Shown here in pieces: positions 6,224-13,826 of a stretch of DNA of 13,826 nt. The stretch comes from Gammaproteobacteria bacterium (lineage in GTDB: Bacteria; Pseudomonadota; Gammaproteobacteria; Xanthomonadales; Xanthomonadaceae). Below the pieces are notes generated by a model, which made no database searches, was not told where the DNA came from, and worked only from the letters and a program-made list of their open reading frames with translations. The translations under genes and the position numbers were made by a program. How positions within the stretch are numbered: position 1 is the stretch's first letter; each line of letters begins with the position of its first letter. The stretch covers positions 1-13,826 of the forward strand of contig JAUIJO010000059.1 in assembly GCA_030431185.1 (NCBI GenBank), given 5' to 3'.

Positions 6224-8808
6224 ATGGTGGTGGCACAAGGACAGCGTTGGGTCGTACTCAAGTTCGGCGGCACCTCGGTATCGCGCCGCAATCGTTGGGA
6301 CACCATTGGACGCCTGGCCGCCAAACGCATGGCCGAGGAGGATGCGCGCATCCTGGTCGTGGTGTCGGCGCTGTCCGGCGTCACCAACGAGCTCACCGCG
6401 ATCTGCGCCGGCGATGGCATCGAAGCCCGGGTCGACGCCCTGGTCGACCGCCATCGCGCGTTCTGCGCCGAGCTCGATCTCGATCCAGGGACGGTGCTGG
6501 GCGAGCGCTTCGCCGTGCTGCGCGCGCTGGGCAGCGATCCCCGCGCCGCCGCGCTGGCGCTCGACTGGCAGGCCGACGTGCTGGCGCAGGGTGAACTGAT
6601 GTCGTCCACGCTCGGCGCCGCCTACCTCCGTTCGCAAGGCCACGACTTCGGCTGGAGCGATGCGCGCGACTGGCTCGACGCGGTCTCCCTGCCCAACGCC
6701 AGCGCGTGGTCGCAGCGCTTGTCGGTCAATTGCCAGCGCGAGGTCGATGCCGGCTTCGGCGAACGTTTCGCCGCCCAGCCCAACGCGATGCTGATCACCC
6801 AGGGCTTCATCGCCCGCCATCGCGACGGCAGCACCGCGGTGCTGGGCCGGGGCGGTTCCGACACCTCGGCGGCCTATTTCGGTTGCCTGCTCAAGGCCCG
6901 GCGCGTCGAGATCTGGACCGACGTGCCCGGCATGTTCAGCGCCAATCCCCGCGAGGTGCCCGATGCCCGCCTGCTGACCCGGCTGGACTATGCCGAAGCG
7001 CAGGAAATCGCCACCACCGGCGCCAAGGTGCTGCATCCCCGCTCGCTGGGCCCCTGCCGCCATGCAGGCGTGCCGATGGCGATCCTCGACACCGAGCGGC
7101 CCGAGCTGCCGGGCACGCGCATCGACAGTGCCGCCGCGACCCTGCCCGGGGTCAAGGCGATCAGTCGCCGCAACGGCATCGTGCTGGTGTCGATGGAAAG
7201 CGTCGGCATGTGGCAGTCGGTGGGCTTCCTGGCCGACGTCTTCGAGCGTTTCCGGCGCCATGGCCTGTCCGTCGACCTGATCGGTTCGGCCGAAACCAAC
7301 GTCACCGTCTCCCTGGATCCCAGCGAGAACCTGGTCAGCACCAACGTGCTCGAAGCGCTTTCGGCCGACCTGGAGGAGATCTGCCGGGTCAAGGTCATCG
7401 TGTCCTGCGCGGCGATCACCCTGGTCGGCCGCGGCATGCGCTCGATGCTGCACAAGCTGTCGGGCGTGTGGGCGGCCTTTGGCAAGGAGCGCGTGCACCT
7501 GATCTCGCAGTCGTCCAACGACCTCAACCTGACCTTCGTCATCGACGAGGCCGACGCCGACGGCATGTTGCCGTTCCTGCATGCCGAGTTGATCGACAGC
7601 GGCGCGATGCCGGTGCACGAGACCGAAGTGTTCGGCCCGCGCTGGCGCGAGATCCAGGGGCAGCTGCGGCCCAAGCCCACGCCCTGGTGGATCGGCGAGC
7701 GCGCGCGCCTGCTCGAACTGGCCGGGGGCATCACGCCCCGCTATGCCTACCACCTGCCGACGGTGCGCGAACGTGCCCGCCAGCTCGCCGGGATCGAGGC
7801 GATCGACCGCCGCTACTATGCGATCAAGGCCAACTCCCACCCGGCGATCCTCCAGGCCCTCGTCGCCGAGGGTTTCGGCCTGGAGTGCGTGTCCCTGGGC
7901 GAACTCAGGCATGTATTCGAGGCGGTCCCGTCGCTCGATCCCACGCGCGTGCTGTTCACGCCCAGTTTCGCCCCGCGGGACGAGTACGCGGCCGCGCTCG
8001 AGCTGGGCGTGACCGTCACCCTCGACAACGTCGAGGCGCTGCGCCACTGGCCCGAGGTCTTCCGCGGCCGCCGCCTGTGGCTGCGCATCGACCTGGGCTT
8101 CGGCGATGGCCACCACGAGAAGGTCACCACCGGCGGCAAGACCTCCAAGTTCGGCCTGGCCGCGGCACGCGTCGACGAGTTCGTCGATGCCGCGCGCGGG
8201 CTCGGGATCAGCATCGTCGGGGTGCACGCGCACCTGGGCAGCGGCGTGGAGACGCGCGCGCACTGGCGGCAGATGTACGACGACCTGGCCGGCTTCGCGC
8301 GCCGGATCGGCACCGTCGAGGTGCTGGACATCGGCGGCGGCCTGCCGATCCCCTATGGCGCCGACGACGAGCCCTTCGACCTCCGCGACTGGGCCGAAGG
8401 CCTCGCCGAGGTCAAGGCGATCCATCCGGCGTTCCAGCTGACCATCGAACCGGGGCGCTTCCTGGTGGCGGAGGCCGGCGTCCTGCTGGCGCGCGCCACC
8501 CAGGTGATCGAGAAGGATGGCGTGCACCGGGTCGGGCTGGACGCGGGGATGAACGCGCTGGTGCGGCCCGCGCTCTACGATGCATGGCACGAGATCGTGA
8601 ACCTGCAGCGCCTCGACGCCGCGAAGGACGGCGTGTTCGACGTGGTCGGTCCGATCTGCGAATCCAGCGACGTGTTCGGCCATCGCGTGCAGCTGCCCGC
8701 CGGGACGGCGCCGGGCGATGCCATGCTGATCGCCGATGCCGGCGCCTACGGCATGACGATGGCCAGTACCTACAACCTGCGGGCCCTGCCGGCAGAGGAC
8801 GTTCTTGA

Positions 8809-8812
<4 letters not shown>
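6224..8812 (+). CDS. lysAC: Bifunctional aspartate kinase / diaminopimelate decarboxylase
   Basis: This is an 862-residue fusion. The N-terminal half phosphorylates aspartate with ATP: KFGGTSV (13-19), VVSALSGVTNEL, a GRGGSDTSAA nucleotide-binding segment, WTDVPGMFSANPR and TTGAKVLHPRS. It is followed by ACT-type regulatory repeats (about 310-460, with MESVGMWQSVGFLADVF) that in this family sense lysine or threonine. After a short linker, the C-terminal half (about 500-862) is a PLP fold-III decarboxylase converting meso-DAP to lysine. There the Schiff-base lysine is K535 (YYAIKANSH), with HAHLGSGVE, GGGLPIPYG, EPGRFLV, active-site C812 (GPICESSDVFG) and ADAGAYGMTMASTYN. The enzyme therefore covers the first and last steps of the aspartate-to-lysine pathway, and the fusion is characteristic of Xanthomonadaceae. 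The annotated ATG may be two codons too early. Its TGA overlaps the murL ATG (ATGA at 8809-8812). Confidence 0.96.
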
Positions 8813-10165
<1,353 letters not shown>

Positions 10166-10185
<20 letters not shown>

Positions 10186-11611
10186 GGCGATCGCCGCCGG
10201 CGGCGGCCGCGTCGCGATCTGGGGCTGGGGACGGGAGGGCCGGGCCGCGCATGCCGCGCTGCGTTCGAGCGACTCCGCGTTCGCGGCCGCCGGGCCCGCG
10301 CCACCTCTGCCGCTGACGGTGTTCTGCAAGGCCGCCGAGCGCGAGTCGGTGCTGGCCCTCGGTGATCCGGCCTTGTCGGTGGAGGTGGATGCCGACGCCC
10401 TGCGCCTGTCGGCCTTCGATGTCGTCATCAAGTCGCCCGGCATCAGCCCCAATCGCGCCGAGGCCGTGGCGGCCAGGGCGGTGGGCACCCGCTTCATCGG
10501 CGCCACCGCGATCTGGTTCGCCGAGCATGCCGCCGCGACGGGCATCGTCGAGCATGCGGTCTGCGTGACCGGCACCAAGGGCAAGAGCACCACCACCGCG
10601 CTGTTGGCGCACCTGCTGAGGGCCGGTGGGCATCGCACCGCGCTGGCAGGCAACATTGGAATGCCCCTGCTGGAGCTGCCAACGCACGTACCGCTGCCCG
10701 CCTATTGGGCGATCGAACTGTCGAGCTACCAGACCGGTGACGTCGCCGACAGTGGTGCGCGCCCCGACGTCGCGGTGGTCACCAACCTGTTTCCCGAGCA
10801 CCTCGACTGGCATGGTTCGGAAGCGCGCTACATCGAGGACAAGTTGCGCTTGGTGACCGACGCGCGGCCAAGGATCGCGGTGCTCAACGCCGCCGACCCG
10901 CGCCTGGCGCGCCTTTCGCTGCCCGGCAGCGAGGTGCGCTGGTATGGCCACGAGGCAGGGTGGCACCTCGGCGGCGACATGCTCATGCGCGGCGACGACG
11001 CCGTGCTCGACACGACGGCCCTGCCGCTGCCGGGGCGTCACAATCGCAGCAACCTCTGCGCGGTCCTCACCGCGATCGAGGCGCTGGGCCTGGACGCCCG
11101 CGCGCTGGCGCCGGCGGCGGCCACGTTCCAACCCCTGCCGCACCGCCTGCAGTCGCTGGGCGTTCGCGATGGCATCGAGTACGTCAATGACTCGATCAGC
11201 ACCACGCCGCATGCCACGCTCGCGGCCCTGGAGTGCTTCCGGGGGCGGCGCGTCGCGCTGCTGGTGGGCGGGCACGACCGCGGCATCGACTGGACCGCGT
11301 TCGCGGACGCCATGCGGGTGCAGGCCCCGCTTGCCATCGTCACCATGGGCCAGAACGGCCCGGGCATCGCGGCCTGCCTGTCCGCGCAGGCGAAGGCCGG
11401 CGGCTTCGCGCTGGCCCAGGCCGACGCGTTAGAAGAGGCGATGGCGGAGGCGGTCGATCGGCTGGACGGCGAGGGAGTGGTGCTGCTCTCGCCGGGGGCG
11501 CCGAGCTTCGGGCCCTTCGTCGACTACGTCGATCGCGGGCGCCGCTTCGCATCGCTGGCGGGCTTCGATCCGGACCGGATCAGCAGCATCCAGGGCCTGG
11601 GGATCGACTGA
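10166..11611 (+). CDS. murD2: MurD2, UDP-MurNAc-L-alanine--L-glutamate ligase
   Basis: This is a 481-residue Mur ligase from GTG 10166, overlapping murL by 20 bp. It joins L-Glu to UDP-MurNAc-L-Ala with ATP, in place of the D-Glu-adding MurD. Domain 1 has the UDP-binding Rossmann segment RVAIWGWGREG. Domain 2 has the P-loop GTKGKSTTT (136-144), ELSSYQ, NLFPEHLDWHG (207-217) and K226 (EDKLRLV) in the position of the carbamylated lysine. Domain 3 has GRHNRSN, LPHRLQ, NDSISTTP (341-348), LLVGGHDRGIDW and LLSPGAPSFGPFVDY. Canonical MurD carries NDSKATN where this protein has NDSISTT, consistent with the MurD2 subgroup and an altered glutamate site. The frame is open further upstream inside murL, but without Mur-ligase sequence. 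Two hairpins follow the stop. Confidence 0.93.
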
Positions 11612-11630
11612 CGCCGGGGGGGCGGTCCCG

Positions 11631-11663
11631 CGGCCTGGCGGCCGGGCGGTGCCATCCACCGCC
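11631..11663 (+). terminator. Tandem GC hairpins after murD2 (possible factor-assisted terminator or operator)
   Basis: Hairpin 1 is CGGCC-TGGC-GGCCG (11631-11644, 5-bp stem). The next base begins hairpin 2, GGCGGTG-CCATC-CACCGCC (11645-11663, perfect 7-bp stem). No T-run follows, so this is not a classic intrinsic terminator. Because the pair ends 6 bp before a -10-like TATGCT, it could also act on the promoter of the next gene. Confidence 0.4.
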
Positions 11664-11669
11664 GCGCGC

Positions 11670-11675
11670 TATGCT
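11670..11675 (+). promoter_or_regulatory. Candidate -10 element (TATGCT) for the DLH-family gene
   Basis: TATGCT lies 28 bp before ATG 11704, giving a leader of about 20 nt. No -35 is recognisable at the usual spacing, where the second murD2 hairpin sits. Confidence 0.35.
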
Positions 11676-11703
11676 CGGGCCGTCCTTCGAACGGAGATGC
11701 CCC

Positions 11704-12501
11704 ATGCGACGCATCATGCTTGCCCTGGCCCTGTCGGCCACCGTGGCGCCCGCGCTGGCCGCGATGCAGCAGGCGCCATTGGAGTGGGACAGTGGGGGGA
11801 AGACCTTCAGTGGCGTGCTGGTCTACGACGACGCCGGCGAGCCGCGTCCCGGGGTCCTGATGGTGCCCAACTGGATGGGCGTCACCGACGCGGCGATCGC
11901 CCAGGCGCGCGAGGTGGCCGGCGAGGGTTACGTGGTCCTGGTCGCCGACATGTACGGCAAGGGTGTGCGCCCGGCCGACAGCGACGAGGCGCGCGCGCAG
12001 GTCCAGTCGGTGTTCGCCGATGGAGGCGCCACCGCGCGGAAGCGGGCGGGCGATGCGCTCGCGGCCCTGCGTGGCAAGGCCGGTGCCCTGCCGCTGGATC
12101 CGGACCGGATCGCCGCGATCGGCTACTGCTTCGGTGGCACGATCGCGCTGGAGATGGCGCGCGCGGGCGCCGACGTCGATGGCGTGGTCAGCTTCCACGG
12201 CGGACTGGGATCGCCCGCGCCGGCCGGTGCGCAATCGCCGGTGAGCACCTCGGTGCTGGTCCTCAACGGCGCCGACGACACCTCGGTGCCCGACGAAGCC
12301 ATCCTCGCATTCGAGAAGGAGATGGACGCCGCCGGGGCGGACTGGCAACTGGTCAGTTTCAGCGGCGCGGCGCACTGCTTCACCCATCCCGAGGACGCCG
12401 GCAAGACGGGCAATTGCCGCTACGACGCGCGTTCGGCCAAGCGGGCCTTCGAGATGATGCGCGACTTCCTGGGCGAACGCTTCCAGGCCGGCGGCGGCTG
12501 A
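11704..12501 (+). CDS. Exported dienelactone hydrolase-family protein
   Basis: This is a 265-residue protein from ATG 11704, with GGAG at 7 nt. The N-terminus MRRIMLALALSATVAPALA is a Sec signal peptide (positive start, hydrophobic core, ALA-A cleavage near 19/20), so the mature enzyme should be periplasmic. The DLH triad is complete: nucleophile C142 in IGYCFGG, D192 in GADDTSVP and H224 in GAAHCFTHP. A conserved NWMGVT segment lies near residues 56-61. Family members hydrolyse dienelactone in chloroaromatic degradation, but exported ones in this lineage have no known substrate and no aromatic-degradation genes are nearby. Two further cysteines, C225 beside the catalytic histidine and C238 (TGNCRYD), could form a disulfide in the periplasm. 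The gene converges on ispB with an 18-bp gap. Confidence 0.9.
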   Translation: MRRIMLALALSATVAPALAAMQQAPLEWDSGGKTFSGVLVYDDAGEPRPGVLMVPNWMGVTDAAIAQAREVAGEGYVVLVADMYGKGVRPADSDEARAQVQSVFADGGATARKRAGDALAALRGKAGALPLDPDRIAAIGYCFGGTIALEMARAGADVDGVVSFHGGLGSPAPAGAQSPVSTSVLVLNGADDTSVPDEAILAFEKEMDAAGADWQLVSFSGAAHCFTHPEDAGKTGNCRYDARSAKRAFEMMRDFLGERFQAGGG

Positions 12502-12520
12502 GCCGCACCGCCGTCGCGGT
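12494..12520. terminator. Two abutting hairpins between convergent genes (possible bidirectional terminator)
   Basis: GCGGC-TGA-GCCGC (12494-12506), whose loop is the stop codon of the DLH-family gene, is followed directly by ACCGC-CGTC-GCGGT (12507-12520), which touches the ispB stop codon. Both stems are perfect 5-bp. There is no T-tract on either side, and in such GC-rich DNA short stems occur by chance, so termination is only a suggestion from position. Confidence 0.3.
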
Positions 12521-13515
12521 CAGTGGTCCCGGCTGACCGCGTAGCGCGCCAGCCCGCGCAGGGCGGCGACGTACGGGTTGTCGGCCAGCCCCGCCAGGCT
12601 GGCCTCCGCGGCGTCAGCATACGCGGCGGCGCGGTCGCGGCTGTAGCCCAGGCTGTCGTGTGCGCGGATCGCGTCGAGCACCTCCGGCAGCGCCTCCGCG
12701 TCGCCGTGCTCGATCGCCTCGCGCAGGCGCTGGCGGGTGGCGTCGTCGGCATGGGCCATGGCGTGGATCAAGGGCAGGGTGGCCTTGCCCTCGGCGAGGT
12801 CGTCGCCGAGGTTCTTGCCCAGGGTTTCCGCATCCGACGCGTAGTCGAGCACGTCGTCGGCGATCTGGAAGGCATGGCCCAGGTTGAGGCCATAGCCATG
12901 CAGGGCGTCGCAGGTGGCGGCGTCGGCGCCGGCGATCAGCGCGCCCAGGCGCGTCGCCGCGGCGAACAGGACCGCCGTCTTGCGCTCGATCACGCGCAGG
13001 TAGGCGGCCTCGTCGGTGTCGGGGTTGCGCACGTGCAGCAGCTGCAGCACCTCGCCCTCGGCGATCTCGTTGGTGGTGTCGGCCAGGATGCGCATGACTT
13101 CCATGCGGTCGAGCTCGACCATCAGCTGGAAGCTGCGCGAATACAGGAAATCACCCACCAGCACGCTGGCGGCATTGCCCCAGACCGCGTTCGCGGTGCG
13201 CCGTCCGCGGCGCAGGTCGGATTCGTCGACCACGTCGTCGTGCAGCAGGGTGGCGGTGTGGATGAACTCGACCACCGCCGCCAGCTGGTGCGCATCGGGA
13301 CCGCGATGGCCCAGCGCCCCGGCCGCCAACAGCAGCAGCATCGGCCGCAGGCGCTTGCCGCCCGCCCCGACGATGTACTCGGCCACCTGGTTGATCAGCA
13401 CCACGTCGGAGGCGAGGCGGCGGCGGATCAGCGCGTCGACGGCGCTCATGTCTTCGCGGGCGAGCGACTGGATGGCGGCGAGGTCCGGCGACGCGGCCTG
13501 GGGTTGGGCTGACAT
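12520..13515 (-). CDS. ispB: Long-chain polyprenyl (octaprenyl-type) diphosphate synthase
   Basis: This is a 331-residue protein from ATG 13515-13513 (MSAQPQAASPDL); the upstream in-frame extension has no family sequence and crosses the promoter. It is a trans-prenyltransferase that elongates farnesyl diphosphate with isopentenyl diphosphate for the ubiquinone side chain. Landmarks are GGKRLRP (52-58), the first aspartate-rich motif DDVVDESD (93-100), GDFLYSRSF, the ERKT lysine and the second motif DDVLD (220-224) followed by GKNLGDDLAEGKATLPL. The residue five before the first motif is alanine (A88), which in this family allows long chains. Octaprenyl is inferred because Xanthomonadaceae use ubiquinone-8. 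It is divergent from ssb and convergent with the DLH-family gene, so it is probably transcribed alone. Confidence 0.94.
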   Translation of the reverse strand: MSAQPQAASPDLAAIQSLAREDMSAVDALIRRRLASDVVLINQVAEYIVGAGGKRLRPMLLLLAAGALGHRGPDAHQLAAVVEFIHTATLLHDDVVDESDLRRGRRTANAVWGNAASVLVGDFLYSRSFQLMVELDRMEVMRILADTTNEIAEGEVLQLLHVRNPDTDEAAYLRVIERKTAVLFAAATRLGALIAGADAATCDALHGYGLNLGHAFQIADDVLDYASDAETLGKNLGDDLAEGKATLPLIHAMAHADDATRQRLREAIEHGDAEALPEVLDAIRAHDSLGYSRDRAAAYADAAEASLAGLADNPYVAALRGLARYAVSRDH

Positions 13516-13542
13516 GGATTTCCGCTGGCGTGGGGTCGGCCG

Positions 13543-13548
13543 ATTATA
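13543..13548 (-). promoter_or_regulatory. Consensus -10 element of ispB
   Basis: On the - strand the hexamer reads TATAAT exactly, inside a GC-rich stretch and 28 bp before the ispB start codon. No clear -35 is found 16-18 bp upstream. Confidence 0.55.
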
Positions 13549-13634
13549 AGCGGACCGCTCCGATCGCCGGGCGCCGGCAGGCCGTGCGGGCGGGCGGGTG
13601 GCCACGCGGAGTCCGCCATGGCCAGCGCCGATTC

Positions 13635-13668
13635 AGGAAAATCCTACGCCGAGGCAGGCGTCCGCCTG
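13635..13668. promoter_or_regulatory. Two small palindromes between ispB and ssb (candidate operator region)
   Basis: AGGA-AAA-TCCT (13635-13645) is followed 9 bp later by CAGGCG-TC-CGCCTG (13655-13668), a perfect 6-bp inverted repeat. The second ends 19 bp before the ssb -10 candidate, where a -35 would sit. It does not resemble a LexA box. Binding of a regulator is a guess from position and symmetry. Confidence 0.3.
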
Positions 13669-13687
13669 ATGGCGCGGGGGAGGGGGT

Positions 13688-13693
13688 TATACT
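13688..13693 (+). promoter_or_regulatory. Candidate -10 element (TATACT) of ssb
   Basis: TATACT differs from the consensus by one base and lies 62 bp before the ssb ATG, giving a leader of about 55 nt. There is no good -35; the upstream position is taken by the CAGGCG/CGCCTG palindrome. Confidence 0.45.
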
Positions 13694-13755
13694 GCAATGT
13701 CGGTCCCGGCGCCTGCGTCGGGGACTCTCCCGGACTTCAAATTAGGACCCATCCC

Positions 13756-13826
13756 ATGGCACGCGGCATCAACAAGGTGATCCTGGTCGGCAACCTCGGC
13801 AACGACCCCGAAATGAAATACACGCA
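13756..13826 (+). CDS. ssb: Single-stranded DNA-binding protein, N-terminal fragment
   Basis: Only the first 23 complete codons are in the window (MARGINKVILVGNLGNDPEM followed by KYT). They match the first strand of the OB fold of bacterial SSB almost exactly (RGINKVILVGNLGNDPE). The ATG is preceded by AGGA (13744-13747) at 8 nt. SSB coats single-stranded DNA in replication, recombination and repair. The rest of the gene lies beyond the window edge; the cut is not a truncation of the gene itself. Confidence 0.93.
   Translation, partial: MARGINKVILVGNLGNDPEMKYT

Noticed and set aside
6203..8683. An 826-codon open frame on the - strand opposite lysAC
   Set aside because: His/Asp/Arg/Gly-rich antisense shadow of a fully recognisable kinase-decarboxylase; no motif of its own.

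Overview
The window is very GC-rich DNA packed with genes, and reads like the chromosome of a gammaproteobacterium of the Xanthomonadaceae/Lysobacteraceae (Lysobacter, Luteimonas, Xanthomonas relatives). Two markers support this. One is a single gene fusing aspartate kinase to diaminopimelate decarboxylase. The other is the MurL/MurD2 pair, known from Xanthomonas oryzae as an alternative route to the D-glutamate residue of peptidoglycan. No mobile element, CRISPR array, tRNA or rRNA was found, and the overall look is ordinary chromosomal core.

Layout: (a) 1-699, + strand: C-terminal end of an outer-membrane beta-barrel protein, probably DUF5916-type. (b) 3634 down to 681, - strand: a three-gene unit of an EF-G-like translational GTPase, a Cdd1-type helix-hairpin-helix protein and a PIN-domain protein, whose last bases overlap the end of the barrel gene. 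(c) 3635-3968: a 334-bp divergent gap holding three palindromic stem-loops, two of which share a core. (d) 3969-5147, + strand: osmC followed after 12 bp by an alpha/beta hydrolase. (e) 6035-5151, - strand: a PhzF-like isomerase, converging on the hydrolase with a 3-bp gap. (f) 6224-11611, + strand: lysAC, murL and murD2, with start and stop codons overlapping. A candidate 32-codon leader ORF lies just upstream. (g) 11704-12501, + strand: an exported dienelactone-hydrolase-family protein. (h) 13515-12520, - strand: a long-chain polyprenyl diphosphate synthase (IspB type), divergent from (i) the start of ssb at 13756.

The most coherent system is lysAC-murL-murD2. LysAC catalyses the first step of the aspartate pathway (towards diaminopimelate) and the last step (diaminopimelate to lysine). 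MurD2 adds L-Glu, not D-Glu, to UDP-MurNAc-L-Ala, and MurL then epimerises that L-Glu to D-Glu in an ATP-dependent reaction. One tightly overlapped unit therefore controls supply and diversion of peptide residue 3 (DAP) and creates the stereochemistry of residue 2. IspB may indirectly serve the same envelope and respiratory economy through isoprenoids, but it is not part of the operon.

All functional calls rest on motif recognition by eye; no alignment or database search was run.
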